NCBI GenBank assembly: GCA_003058525.1 | Contig: QBVD01000059.1 | Location: 32,811-96,810, forward strand | From: a gamma proteobacterium symbiont of Ctena orbiculata | GTDB lineage: Bacteria > Pseudomonadota > Gammaproteobacteria > Chromatiales > Chromatiaceae | Direction of reading: 5' to 3' | DNA: 64,000 bases | Shown here: positions 28,384 through 37,909 of the stretch, piece after piece | Layout: each line of letters begins with the position of its first letter | Position numbering within the stretch: the stretch's first letter is position 1 | Translations under genes and position numbers: made by a program | The notes under the pieces: generated by a model | Seen by the model: the letters and a program-made list of their open reading frames with translations, nothing else | Databases searched by the model: none | Told to the model about the DNA's origin: nothing

Positions 28384-29328
28384 ATGACCAAAGAAACGAA
28401 ACATATCGACACTCAGATAAGGCATCCGATGGGATGGCTCCTGAGTTGTCTCATGCTGCTACCGCTGATGAGTCATGCACAATCCAGTGATTGGCTACCT
28501 GTCAGCCCGGTTTCGTTCTATGAGTTGGCATCGGTACAAGCAACCTTGCCGCAACAGTTCCCTGAACGTTACCCCGGCATATTCGAGCTACAGGAATCCT
28601 CAGCCCCCTCCACACAGCAGGACAGGCCCTACGGCTTTGGCAGGGAGCTCAATGACGACAGTCCTGTGGACTATCCCGGTTTGAGGCGTGATGCCGCCTA
28701 TTTTTTCGGTTACCAATTTTTTATTGTGGGACTGCTGTACGTCATGCCGGAAGATATTTCCGCATGGACTGAAGAGCAAAAAGAGGAATATACCTTCGAA
28801 AAGTGGTGGGACAACGTCTCTCAGCCCCGTTGGGATCCCGACGAGTGGTATATCAACTACATACTGCATCCCTATTGGGGTATGACCTACTATACCCGTG
28901 GCAGGGAGCGGGGATTGTCGGAAACAGGAGCTTTCTGGTTTTCCTTTACCCTGTCTTCAATCTATGAGTTCGGACTTGAGGCACTGTTTGAACCCGGTTC
29001 CGTGCAGGATGTCATTTTTACCCCAACCATGGGCGCCTTGCTGGGTTGGTATTTTGAGGAGACCCGTCGCGAGATCAAACAACAATCAACATTCAGCACC
29101 TGGGACAAAACCATTCTTATCGCCACCGATCCCCTCGGCACCTTGAATACCATGGTGGATAGTCTATTTGGCGTCGGGGTTGAGAGCGAGTTGGCGTTGC
29201 GCACCTTTTACCAGAGTCCAAATCTCATTGAGTCTTTGCAACCGAACTGGAGAGATCCCCACAGGGCTCACACAGATCCTATGGTAAAAGACTATCTCGG
29301 CATCCAACTTACCTTGCGCTGGCACTGA
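28384..29328 (+). CDS. Exported DUF3943-like protein
   Basis: The 314 residues start with a short polar stretch, then a cleavable signal peptide (about 16-32, MGWLLSCLMLLPLMSHA). A later ATG at 28429, preceded by AAGG, would remove the polar stretch and may be the real start. The mature protein has aromatic-rich blocks KWWDNVSQPRWDPDEWYINYILHPYWGMTYYTR-type (described in parts to limit length) and a Glu-containing helix SSIYEFGLEALFEPGSVQD typical of DUF3943 proteins. The likely location is the periplasm or outer membrane. Function is unknown for the family. It is on the same strand as the cyclase-lipoprotein pair but 245 bp away, and TATAAT at 28284-28289 may be its own promoter. Confidence 0.7.
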   Translation: MTKETKHIDTQIRHPMGWLLSCLMLLPLMSHAQSSDWLPVSPVSFYELASVQATLPQQFPERYPGIFELQESSAPSTQQDRPYGFGRELNDDSPVDYPGLRRDAAYFFGYQFFIVGLLYVMPEDISAWTEEQKEEYTFEKWWDNVSQPRWDPDEWYINYILHPYWGMTYYTRGRERGLSETGAFWFSFTLSSIYEFGLEALFEPGSVQDVIFTPTMGALLGWYFEETRREIKQQSTFSTWDKTILIATDPLGTLNTMVDSLFGVGVESELALRTFYQSPNLIESLQPNWRDPHRAHTDPMVKDYLGIQLTLRWH

Positions 29329-29406
29329 AGGACGTGATCCGCGGCGTTCAGCTGCATCTCTCATATTCCCATCATAAAATTCCGAGCCAGTTGTCGGGCT
29401 GTCAGC

Positions 29407-30471
29407 TCAATGTACACGCCGCAGCATCCATACCGCCAATACTAGAAATAGCAGCAGAGGAAAGAATGCGGCAAACACCCCATTCAGAGAATAGACCACC
29501 GCCATGTAGGAGAAGGCCCTGTTCAAAAGATAAAAGACAATACCCAGCATGGCACCGACAAATATGCGTTGTCCCACCCCAACGCTGCGCAGAGAACCGA
29601 ACACGAAGGGGATACTTAAAAACAACATCACCATAGTCACCAACGGGGTAGTCAGCTTGCCCCAGAACGCCACTTCATAATTGATCGATGCCTGACCGTT
29701 CTTCTGCAGATAGTCGATATATCGCCACAGATCCCAGGCAGCCAGCATGTGTGGTTTCACTGTCAGCACATCGAGCGCGGAAGGATCCAACTCTGCATGC
29801 CAGGATTGAAGGGATTTCGCAGATACAGATATACCGGCTTCAGTGAAATCCGTCTGTTTCACATCCTCTATAACCCAACCATCTGATTGATAGCTGGCCC
29901 GATCCGCATGTATCGCCCGGAGAAGGCGGGAATCCTCACCATATTCATAGATCGATATATCCGCCAATTGGGAATCCGGGAGAATCTGTCTGATATTGAT
30001 GAATGTGTTGCCGTCACGGGACCAAAATCCGTAGCGGGTCTTTAGGCTGATCTGTCCGGACAAGGCCTCATTCTTCATACGTTGTGCCTGTTGTTCCGCT
30101 TCGGGGGCAAGATATTCGCCAATCATCACTACAACCGCCAACACCAAAAGCCCTGTCTTCAACACCGATAATACGATCCTGGCAATCGAGATACCGGCCG
30201 CCCGCATGGCCAGGAGTTCCGAATTACCCGCCAGCACTCCCAATCCGATCAGGCTCCCGAGCAGGGTCGCCAACGGAAAGAGTTCGTAACAGTATCGTGG
30301 CATGCCCAACAGCACATAGGTGTATGCCATCGATGTGGTATATCCCCGTTCCACCTCTTCCAGTTCGGCAACTAATTCAAAAAATCCTATCAGCACCAGC
30401 AGTAGCGCCAGTACACCGACGATCCCAATCAATACTGTTCTGCCGATATATCTGTCAAAGAGAGTGATCAT
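29407..30471 (-). CDS. lptG: LPS export permease LptG
   Basis: LptG is one of the two permeases of the LptB2FG ABC transporter that extracts lipopolysaccharide from the inner membrane. The 354 residues have three N-terminal helices (about 15-37, 60-82, 100-120), a periplasmic jellyroll domain of about 150 residues and three C-terminal helices. The conserved LEEVERGYT and NSELLAMRAAGIS coupling helix are present. The frame is open 47 codons further upstream, inside lptF, but the start at 30471 gives the usual ATGA overlap with the lptF stop and matches the family N-terminus MITLFDRYI. Confidence 0.95.
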   Translation of the reverse strand: MITLFDRYIGRTVLIGIVGVLALLLVLIGFFELVAELEEVERGYTTSMAYTYVLLGMPRYCYELFPLATLLGSLIGLGVLAGNSELLAMRAAGISIARIVLSVLKTGLLVLAVVVMIGEYLAPEAEQQAQRMKNEALSGQISLKTRYGFWSRDGNTFINIRQILPDSQLADISIYEYGEDSRLLRAIHADRASYQSDGWVIEDVKQTDFTEAGISVSAKSLQSWHAELDPSALDVLTVKPHMLAAWDLWRYIDYLQKNGQASINYEVAFWGKLTTPLVTMVMLFLSIPFVFGSLRSVGVGQRIFVGAMLGIVFYLLNRAFSYMAVVYSLNGVFAAFFPLLLFLVLAVWMLRRVH

Positions 30472-31574
30472 GCCCCGCCTCTCAATAATTTCCGCTGCAT
30501 CCTGCGATAGTGGTGAGAATCGGGAATCAGCAGCAATAGCCCGATCAGCGCCAGCATTAAATGCACCCACCAGATTCCCAGCCACTCCTCTGTCGTGCCA
30601 TCGATCATCCAATTCTCCGCCACCCCCTGCAGGCTCAGGTAGAGTGTGTAGAGGATAAAGGCCAACACCAAACGACCAAACGGACCTTGGCGGGGCATGG
30701 AACGGCTGAGAGGCAGGCTGAGCAGTGTAAACACCAATAGACCGAGTACTTGTGCGAATCTGACCTGGAATTCAGCTCGATCCCTGATCGACTTGGAGTT
30801 CAATAGCGCTTCATTCGAAAGGGATTTGCGGTTGATCTTGGCGACCACTCCTTCGGCCCCCTTGATACGCAAGCCATAACGTTCAAATTCGCTGATCCGA
30901 TAGTCCGCCTCCCCAGGTGAACCTTCATATCTGACACCATCCTCCAATACCAGGTAGCGTTCAGCCGACTCCTCATCGACATATTGATATCCCTGCCTTG
31001 CCGTCACCAGGCTGAGAACACCCGCTTTGCGCTGTTGCACGAAGACATTACGCATCCGCCTTTTCTCACTTGCGATCGACTCCACATAGAGCACAAGGTC
31101 GCCCCGACTGTATTCATTGAAGCGCCCGGCACTTATTCCGGCCAGTTCAGTGGCCTGTCCACGCTGCATGCTGATCAGCTCCGCACTGAGGCGGCTCGCC
31201 CAGGGTTGAACATAGAGCGACAACCAGCCCGTCAACAACGCGATCGGTGTCACCACGAAAATCAGGGAGCGGTAGAGTCGAAAGTCTCCGATGCCACAGG
31301 CGGCCAGGGCAACCACCTCGCTATCACGGTACATTCTGCCGATCACATACAGTACAGCAAAGAAAAAGGCTGGTGGAATCAGGCGTGGAATATAGACCAC
31401 CATCTGCAAACCGAGCAACTGGAAAAGCAGATTGCTATTGAGATCTCCGGAAGCCACCTCTTTCAGTAATTTGATGAAACTGTTACCAAGCAATATCAAG
31501 GCGAGTACCAGCAGAATCGCAAACAGCGCCTTGAGCAAGTCTCTCAGCAGGTAGCGGTCAATCAGTGTGATCAA
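30468..31574 (-). CDS. lptF: LPS export permease LptF
   Basis: This is the partner permease of LptG. The 368 residues begin MITLIDRYLLRDL and have three N-terminal helices, a periplasmic beta domain (about 125-265) and three C-terminal helices. The cytoplasmic coupling segment DSEVVALAACGIGDFRL (about 82-98) contacts LptB. The gene is divergent from pepA, as in many gammaproteobacteria; here the intergenic region is widened by a MITE-like element at 31714-31868. It is translationally coupled to lptG. Confidence 0.95.
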   Translation of the reverse strand: MITLIDRYLLRDLLKALFAILLVLALILLGNSFIKLLKEVASGDLNSNLLFQLLGLQMVVYIPRLIPPAFFFAVLYVIGRMYRDSEVVALAACGIGDFRLYRSLIFVVTPIALLTGWLSLYVQPWASRLSAELISMQRGQATELAGISAGRFNEYSRGDLVLYVESIASEKRRMRNVFVQQRKAGVLSLVTARQGYQYVDEESAERYLVLEDGVRYEGSPGEADYRISEFERYGLRIKGAEGVVAKINRKSLSNEALLNSKSIRDRAEFQVRFAQVLGLLVFTLLSLPLSRSMPRQGPFGRLVLAFILYTLYLSLQGVAENWMIDGTTEEWLGIWWVHLMLALIGLLLLIPDSHHYRRMQRKLLRGGA

Positions 31575-31713
31575 ATATCATATCCTGGTCAGCGTTAACT
31601 CTATCGATCAGGGACGAAGCTTATGTTTAATGATAAGTGCCTGTCCAGAACTGCATAAGGGGATGCTCTCTATATGTCCTGTTCATTCTACTTAGATTAC
31701 ACCACACAAGGTG

Positions 31714-31868
31714 TTAGGGCCTGTTAACACTAATCCAATCGGCCCTGCTGGGACTGTTTTTTCGTCCAGCAAGGCAGCATGAGCGAATGCTAACGCCGCT
31801 GGGAGGAAAAACAGCCCCAGCCCTTCAGGTGCAACAGGGCCGATTGGATTAGTGTTAACAGGCCCTAA
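31714..31868. mobile_element. 155-bp MITE-like inverted-repeat element
   Basis: Perfect 34-bp terminal inverted repeats (31714-31747 and 31835-31868, outer end TTAGGGCCTGTTAACACTAA) flank a 87-bp core. Pairing continues imperfectly inward: CTGGGACTGTTTTTTCGTCC on the left against the inverse of GGGAGGAAAAACAGCCCCAG on the right. There is no coding capacity. It lies between the divergent lptF and pepA, where it could fold into a long hairpin. The outermost 10-11 bases recur as the isolated palindrome at 2394-2415. The family name is unknown to me. Confidence 0.75.
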
Positions 31869-32013
31869 TTAGCTTATGATTGGGTAGACTTGAGTCAATC
31901 GTTGTCGAGTCGTGATCCTGACTTTTTATAACCCATAGTGTATATAAAACATTACATCGGCTGTCTATCCTACTTATTGATCTGCAACATAAAACTGAGA
32001 GGCCATCCACTCC

Positions 32014-33507
32014 ATGGAATACAGCATTAAAACCGGAGATCCCGCCAAGCTTAACACTGCCTGCCTGGTAGTCGGCATCTTCTCCAAGCGTCAACTCTCG
32101 CCTTTGGCACAGCAGTTGGATAAGTCCAGCAAGGGTGCACTGCAACGTATCCTCAAACGCGGTGATATGAATGGAGAGAGCGGACAGCAGTTATTACTCT
32201 ATGACCTTCCCGGTATCCAGGCAGAGCGAATCCTCTTAATCGGGCTGGGTAAGCAACGCGATTTCGGCAGAAAACAGTACGCCAAATGTGTCAATGCCGC
32301 AGTCAAGAGTCTGAACCAGAAACATGCAATAGAGGCAGTCTGGGGTCTCAGTGAACTTGTAAATGAGGATTTTTCACTGCCTCAGGCAGTCAGAGAGACC
32401 GTGATAAGCGCCGGGTCCGGCCTCTACCAATTCAATGAAACCAAGAGTGAAGTCAAAAAAAACCAACGTCCGCTTAAACGCCTCGCACTATTCCTGCACG
32501 ATCGGCGCCACTTAAAAGCAGCGCAGAAGGCGCTCTATCAGGCAGTAGCCATCGCCGATGGCATGGAATTGACCAAAGACCTGGCCAACCTGCCGGGCAA
32601 TATATGCACTCCTGGCTACCTCGCCGATCAGGCACGAAAACTGGGGCGCAACGACAGCCGCCTGAAAGTGAGGATACTGGATGAAAAGCAGATGGCCAAG
32701 TTGGGCATGGGCGCCCTGCTCTCCGTGTCCCGTGGCAGTCGACAGCCGGCAAAATTGATCATCATGGAGTATTCGGGAGGAAAACCCGCTGCAAAACCCG
32801 TTGTACTGGTTGGAAAGGGACTAACCTTCGATGCAGGCGGTATATCCCTCAAACCTTCAGCGGCGATGGATGAAATGAAGTATGACATGTGCGGTGGCGC
32901 CACGGTCATTGGCGTCGTCAAGGCAGCTATCGCCATGGAGTTACCGATTAATCTGGTTGGTGTCGTGCCTGCCTCGGAAAACCTTCCCGATGGAGATGCC
33001 AATAAGCCGGGCGATATCGTGACCAGTATGTCCGGCCAAACCATTGAGATACTCAATACCGATGCCGAGGGTCGCCTCATACTCTGCGATGCCCTCACCT
33101 ATTGCGAACGCTTCAACCCCGCTGCAGTAATTGACATCGCCACACTTACCGGTGCATGCATCGTGGCCCTGGGCAACCAAGCTTCCGGATTAATGTCTAA
33201 TAATGAATCCCTGGCAAACGAACTGTTGAGCGCCGGCAGCGATACTGGTGATCGGGCCTGGCAATTACCCTTGTGGGATGATTACCAGGAGCAACTTGAC
33301 AGTAATTTCGCCGACATGGCGAATATCGGCGGCAAAGGTGCGGGTACAATCACAGCTGCCTGCTTCCTTTCCCGCTACACAAAAAAATTCAAGTGGGCTC
33401 ATCTGGATATTGCAGGTACCGCCTGGCGTAGTGGTGCAAATAAAGGCGCCACCGGCAGGCCTGTGGGACTACTCACCCAATTTCTCATAAAGCGTTGTGG
33501 CTTGTGA
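32014..33507 (+). CDS. pepA: Leucyl aminopeptidase (cytosol aminopeptidase A)
   Basis: PepA removes N-terminal residues from peptides with two metal ions per subunit, and in enterobacteria also acts as a DNA-binding factor. The 497 residues fit the family (E. coli 503). The M17 catalytic half contains GKGLTFDAGGISLKPS (metal-binding Lys and Asp, about 268-283), the DMCGGA block, and the family signature NTDAEGRLIL (about 347-356) with metal ligands Asp/Glu and the catalytic Arg. The N-terminal domain is more divergent, as usual. It is divergent from lptF and followed by holC, the common gammaproteobacterial order. Confidence 0.96.
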   Translation: MEYSIKTGDPAKLNTACLVVGIFSKRQLSPLAQQLDKSSKGALQRILKRGDMNGESGQQLLLYDLPGIQAERILLIGLGKQRDFGRKQYAKCVNAAVKSLNQKHAIEAVWGLSELVNEDFSLPQAVRETVISAGSGLYQFNETKSEVKKNQRPLKRLALFLHDRRHLKAAQKALYQAVAIADGMELTKDLANLPGNICTPGYLADQARKLGRNDSRLKVRILDEKQMAKLGMGALLSVSRGSRQPAKLIIMEYSGGKPAAKPVVLVGKGLTFDAGGISLKPSAAMDEMKYDMCGGATVIGVVKAAIAMELPINLVGVVPASENLPDGDANKPGDIVTSMSGQTIEILNTDAEGRLILCDALTYCERFNPAAVIDIATLTGACIVALGNQASGLMSNNESLANELLSAGSDTGDRAWQLPLWDDYQEQLDSNFADMANIGGKGAGTITAACFLSRYTKKFKWAHLDIAGTAWRSGANKGATGRPVGLLTQFLIKRCGL

Positions 33508-33583
33508 TGTTTAACCATAAATAAATTATGGCTTATTATCCAAATACATCGATCGCACCCAGCCGTTGCCAGCCGGAGATACT

Positions 33584-34012
33584 ATGACGCAAGTCGACTT
33601 TTATGTACTCGATGAACGTGCCATGGGAAATCGCTTTACCCTGGCCTGCCGCCTGAGTGAAAAGATCTATCATCAAGGACGTAGGATCTTTATTCATACC
33701 GAGTCAGAAGAAGAGTCAAGACATATGAATAGATTGTTATGGACCTTTCGTCAGGGCAGTTTCGTACCTCATGGAATGGCTAAAGAGTGTAATCCTTTGA
33801 CCACACCTGTGATTATCAGCCATGATAAGGAGAGTGGTGAAGAAAAGGATGTTCTGATCAATCTTGCGAGTGTTGTACCCAGTTTTTTCAGCAGATTTGA
33901 TCGTGTTGCAGAGATCGTTGACAAGGAGCCACAGGTCGTAACTGCCGGGCGGGAACGTTTTCGCTTCTACCGTGACAGGGGCTATCCACTCAACAAGCAC
34001 GACATAAAATAG
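33584..34012 (+). CDS. holC: DNA polymerase III subunit chi
   Basis: HolC is the clamp-loader-associated subunit that binds SSB through its C-terminal tail. The 142 residues have the family layout: an N-terminal strand TQVDFYVLD, then ACRLSEKIYHQGRRIFIHT, the LLWTFRQGSFVPHG block, and the C-terminal RFRFYRDRGYPLNKHDIK. The ATG at 33584 is chosen because GGAG lies 5 bases upstream and because homology starts at MTQVDFY; a TTG 18 bases earlier is also in frame. The stop codon is immediately adjacent to the start of the next gene. Its position after pepA is conserved. Confidence 0.93.
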   Translation: MTQVDFYVLDERAMGNRFTLACRLSEKIYHQGRRIFIHTESEEESRHMNRLLWTFRQGSFVPHGMAKECNPLTTPVIISHDKESGEEKDVLINLASVVPSFFSRFDRVAEIVDKEPQVVTAGRERFRFYRDRGYPLNKHDIK

Positions 34013-34429
34013 ATGAGCACAGACGACAAAACACACGATCCGGATTCAGACATTCCGCTACTGGAAGATGTGGTTTCAATGGATGAAATTGAATCGGAGT
34101 ATATCGAATTCAGCGATGAAGAAGCCGATATAGAGGATAGTGATATTCCTGAGTATGACGAAGAACTGCTATCCATGCGGGACGATATCGCCAAGCAACT
34201 CGGGGATGACCTGAAGTTAATCGTTTCCGAAGCGGTGAATAGTGCAATCGATGAAGCCACTGACCGTATTAGCCAGATACTACACGATGAACTCGACAAT
34301 ACTATAACCCATCGAATTCGCAATCTCATTGAACAACGGTTGGAAAAAGAATTCGGACCTCGTCACCAGCATGCAAAAGATGAGCCCGTTCAGGATCCGA
34401 TTGATCTCTATCAAGATGATAATCTTTGA
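34013..34429 (+). CDS. Acidic conserved-hypothetical protein downstream of holC
   Basis: A 138-residue protein that starts directly after the holC stop codon, so the two are almost certainly cotranscribed. The N-terminal 50 residues are strongly acidic and probably disordered (many Asp/Glu and single Ser), followed by a helical region DDIAKQLGDDLKLIVSEAVN (about 56-75) and a second helix pair ending in NLIEQRLEKEFG. Proteins of this kind often lie between holC and valS. valS itself is not in the window, so the usual order breaks here. No function is assigned. Confidence 0.75.
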   Translation: MSTDDKTHDPDSDIPLLEDVVSMDEIESEYIEFSDEEADIEDSDIPEYDEELLSMRDDIAKQLGDDLKLIVSEAVNSAIDEATDRISQILHDELDNTITHRIRNLIEQRLEKEFGPRHQHAKDEPVQDPIDLYQDDNL

Positions 34430-34462
34430 CTGTCTATATCTGTCCAGCCAATAGTAAACATC

Positions 34463-34561
34463 ATGCGTCTCGCAAGACTTGATCATCTGGCGCACATCGT
34501 CAGAGACATAGAAGATGCGGTTTCTTTCTATAAATCAGTTCGTATGACAACCCAAGACTAA
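34463..34561 (+). pseudogene. N-terminal remnant of a glyoxalase/VOC-type protein
   Basis: An ATG at 34463 opens 32 codons ending in TAA at 34559-34561. The translation (MRLARLDHLAHIVRDIEDAV then SFYKS) is the first strand-helix of a vicinal-oxygen-chelate enzyme such as methylmalonyl-CoA epimerase, including the metal-ligand His of LDHLA. The rest of the fold is missing and the next gene begins 10 bp later on the other strand, so this is a truncated remnant. Confidence 0.6.
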
Positions 34562-34571
34562 ATATAGATAT

Positions 34572-35063
34572 CTATGAATCATTCAAGTGTTGCAGGAGGC
34601 GTTTTTTCCTACTGACATATAGCCATGCACCCAAATAGACACAACATAGCGTCAATAAACTCAAGAGTATATTTTCGCCAACCGAATAGTAAGACAAGCC
34701 CATGGCCAATCCGAAAGCAATTACAATGATTGCAAATACCGCTACAATTTTGTACTCGGAATGATTAACCAGTTTTGCACATAAATACCCGGCAAAAGTA
34801 GTTATCAGACAACCGGAGACCAAGGCTACCAACGAGAACTTGGACGTCAATTCCATGGTGGAAAGCTTTGAAGTTATAACTTCAATGGAATCACCATTTG
34901 ACGCGAGTATCATGCCGTAAACGATTGATATCGCAATTCCGACAAAAATAGTGGCTGTAATATCCACGACAGTTGCGATAAAGACAGCTTTTACTGCAGA
35001 TCCTTTTTTCTCTATTTGGTTGGTTAAATCCGATTTCGGTGTCCTATAGACATCTTCATCCAT
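34572..35063 (-). CDS. Small four-helix membrane protein of unknown function
   Basis: The chosen start gives 163 residues with a short polar N-terminus MDEDVYRTPKSDL, a pattern shared by a group of small integral membrane proteins, then four hydrophobic helices (about 24-46, 75-97, 106-124, 130-148 in this numbering) and a basic C-terminal tail. AGGAAC about 8 bases before this ATG favours it over the in-frame start at 35159, which would add 32 residues without a hydrophobic or signal-like pattern. There are no catalytic motifs. Neighbours are the VOC remnant and the GGDEF/EAL protein, with 254 bp of non-coding DNA before the latter. Confidence 0.65.
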   Translation of the reverse strand: MDEDVYRTPKSDLTNQIEKKGSAVKAVFIATVVDITATIFVGIAISIVYGMILASNGDSIEVITSKLSTMELTSKFSLVALVSGCLITTFAGYLCAKLVNHSEYKIVAVFAIIVIAFGLAMGLSYYSVGENILLSLLTLCCVYLGAWLYVSRKKRLLQHLNDS

Positions 35064-35317
35064 CGATACTGTTCCTATATCCGTGGTAGCCCATGTAGTA
35101 TTAATTACACAGCCCTTCAAACAAGTATGTTTCCTGTTTGTATATAACCAATAATCCACTAATTATGATTGTCGCGTCCCGGTTGATCGCGATATCCTAA
35201 CAGCCAGAGAGCATCCCCGTTAAAAGTGTATCTGAGATCATTGTTTATTGATGCAATAAATCCGTCTCAGTACTCCTTAATATCCTCAAGACAGCCTTAG
35301 TGCTTGAATACTATGAA

Positions 35318-37909
35318 TCAGGTTTTTGCCGACAGCCAAATCACGTTACTGTCGTCTGTTTCTGAGATAAAATCATCGAACGGTTTAGGGTTAGCTATAC
35401 CGTACCCCTGACCAAGATCTATACCCACCCGGCGCAATTCCTCAATAATCGCGTCATTTTCAACGAATTCGGCTATGGTCGTCAACCTCATTGTGTCCGC
35501 AACCGTTTTTATTGCCTCTACCATCCCCCTGTCAAGAGAGTCTGTATTCATATCTTTTATGAACATGCCGTCGATTTTCAAGAAATCAATGGGTAAGTTC
35601 TTTAAATAACCGAAAGAGGAGAGTCCGGAACCAAAATCGTCCAATGCGAAACGACACCCCAACTCACGCAGTTCACGTATCATTCTCAAAGCGCTCGAAA
35701 GATTTTGAATAACTGCGGTCTCGGTAACCTCAAAAGTGATTTTTTCTGGCCTAATCCCATACTTTTGCAATAGCTTCTTTACCAATGGTGTAATTCGGCT
35801 ATGACTAAGTGTGCCACCGGATAAATTGATAAAGCAGTCTGGGTAGTTACTGCTACAATTTGCCAACAGTCGCATGACTTCCTCAATAACCCAATGATCG
35901 ACACGCTCTATCAAATCATATCTTTCGGCAGCCGGCAGAAAAGCACCGGGTGGTATCAGTTCTCCATCGACGGTCCGCATCCTTATAAGAACCTCTACAG
36001 CAACAATCAGTTGTTCATCGCTGTCAAATTTTACAATTGGCTGAGCATAGAGAACCAGGCGCCCTTCATCCATTGCACTGTTAATGCGTGAAACCCATTG
36101 CATCTCTCCCAATCTGCGTTTAGTTGTCACGCTGTCCTTTTCATAGACTATTATACGGTTGCGGCCTGAATCCTTCGCTGAATAGCAAGCGGCATCCGCT
36201 GCACTCATCAACTTGGCGATATTCTCGCTATACATATTTATAGGAGAGATGCCGATACTGAGACTGATCCTGAAAGTTTGATTTTCCCAGTAAAAATGGT
36301 GCTGTTGAACGTCCTCCCTCAAGGAATCTATTCGCTCTATGGCCTGCACTAGCGGACAGTCTATCAATATTGCACTGAATTCATCGCCTCCCACCCGCGC
36401 CAACACATCACTCCCTCTGAAATGTTTACGCATGAGGCGCCCCAGCTGTCGCAAAAGCTCGTCTCCTGCAACGTGTCCACAGGTATCGTTAACCACCTTG
36501 AATTGATCCAAATCCATGAAGCACAGGATATGCTCGCGACCCCGATGTCGCGCCGAGTCCAAAGCGTTCTCCAGATGGGTCTCAAATGCACTGCGATTCA
36601 TCAAATCGGTGAGACTGTCATGATTTGCCTGACGATGCAGTTCTTCCTGCAGTCGGTATTCACGTGTAATATCACGCAATACGATAACCACACCATCAGT
36701 CTCTATATCCTGGCTAAAGATCCGAGCCGCAGTAACCTGAACCTGCAGCGCCTCTTTCTCATCTGTTAACAGCGAGAGCTGTTCGTTGACATTCTGATTT
36801 GGCTTGCTGGTGCGACATTGTGCTAACAGGCTGTCAATATCCCAGTCCTCGCCATCATCCACCAGCCTTACCATGTCAGAAAAATGCCGGCCAATTGCCT
36901 GTTCAGCATCTGTGTTGAACAGCTTCATCGCCTTATTGTTCAGATAGCTGATCAATCCGTCCATATTGACAGTAATCACACTGTCACCAATCGACGCCAA
37001 CGTTATATGAGCCTGATTGCGCTCCTTGCGTAATTCCTTCTCTGCCTTCCGCTGAGCCGTTATATCCTGGATATAGACGTAGACCTCATCAGCAACATCG
37101 ATCATCTGATAATGCGCAAGCATATGTATTTCACCAATCTTTTTTTCTCCATATATCTGACGCTCTCCGTTAGCGAGACGATCGATGAACATTTTGTGGC
37201 TGTCCGGCAGTATGCTGATTGGATCTGTGATGTTAAGCCTGACAAGTAATCTTCTGAGTGCTGGATTTTTAAAAGTTAATTTCCCATTTAGATCGAATGC
37301 GATAATAGGATTTGGGTTTTCACGAGGATAGGCAGCCAGTTGCATATTTCGGGATTCTGTATCCTTTAACTCTTCAACCATCAAAGAGAGCAGGTTTGCC
37401 TTGTGACGGCGAGTCAGGAAAAGATAAATTAGAAGTGCAAACAGACCGGTCAGTGAAAAAACCGCCACTGCGACCCTTAACCCCTGTTTCAGGGTATGCT
37501 TGTATGCGCCTTCGAGACTGATGGCCAGTGTCAATTTTGCAAGGCCACGGTATGAGTATGGTACATCCTGTTCAAGAATATACCGTCGTACAGATGATTG
37601 AACAGGACCATAGCCCGCTATGATGAATCCGTTTCGTGATACCAACTTTATCTCATCGACTTCGCTATACTTGGCAGCCCATTGATTGATGATTTTGGAT
37701 AAGGATTCATAATTGCCTTTCTGGAGTTCTGCCTCTGCAATCGAAGCAATGATCTCCATTTGACCCTTTGCCAGTTCTTCAGTGAACTGCACATGCTGGT
37801 GATGCTCATTCCTTAACACAATCCCTGATGCCAGTGCCAGAACCAGGAAAAATATAATGCTCACCAGCACTACCCACACCAGGGTTGGCGCATGCTGATC
37901 CTTGCTCAC
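35318..37909 (-). CDS. Membrane PAS-GGDEF-EAL protein (c-di-GMP turnover)
   Basis: The 863 residues comprise a transmembrane helix (about 10-32), a periplasmic sensor of about 110 residues, a second helix (about 143-165), two PAS-like segments (about 190-285 and 300-430), then GGDEF and EAL domains. The cyclase site VGGDEF (about 506) is intact, with an inhibitory RxxD (RGSD) five residues before it. The phosphodiesterase signature reads EVL instead of EAL, but YAQPIVK, NLSGGTL, FEVTETA and ALDDFGSGLS-F-YLK are kept, so hydrolytic activity remains plausible. The start overlaps the stop of the upstream PhnD-like gene by 4 bases, suggesting that the binding protein delivers the signal to the periplasmic sensor. 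Confidence 0.92.
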   Translation of the reverse strand: MSKDQHAPTLVWVVLVSIIFFLVLALASGIVLRNEHHQHVQFTEELAKGQMEIIASIAEAELQKGNYESLSKIINQWAAKYSEVDEIKLVSRNGFIIAGYGPVQSSVRRYILEQDVPYSYRGLAKLTLAISLEGAYKHTLKQGLRVAVAVFSLTGLFALLIYLFLTRRHKANLLSLMVEELKDTESRNMQLAAYPRENPNPIIAFDLNGKLTFKNPALRRLLVRLNITDPISILPDSHKMFIDRLANGERQIYGEKKIGEIHMLAHYQMIDVADEVYVYIQDITAQRKAEKELRKERNQAHITLASIGDSVITVNMDGLISYLNNKAMKLFNTDAEQAIGRHFSDMVRLVDDGEDWDIDSLLAQCRTSKPNQNVNEQLSLLTDEKEALQVQVTAARIFSQDIETDGVVIVLRDITREYRLQEELHRQANHDSLTDLMNRSAFETHLENALDSARHRGREHILCFMDLDQFKVVNDTCGHVAGDELLRQLGRLMRKHFRGSDVLARVGGDEFSAILIDCPLVQAIERIDSLREDVQQHHFYWENQTFRISLSIGISPINMYSENIAKLMSAADAACYSAKDSGRNRIIVYEKDSVTTKRRLGEMQWVSRINSAMDEGRLVLYAQPIVKFDSDEQLIVAVEVLIRMRTVDGELIPPGAFLPAAERYDLIERVDHWVIEEVMRLLANCSSNYPDCFINLSGGTLSHSRITPLVKKLLQKYGIRPEKITFEVTETAVIQNLSSALRMIRELRELGCRFALDDFGSGLSSFGYLKNLPIDFLKIDGMFIKDMNTDSLDRGMVEAIKTVADTMRLTTIAEFVENDAIIEELRRVGIDLGQGYGIANPKPFDDFISETDDSNVIWLSAKT

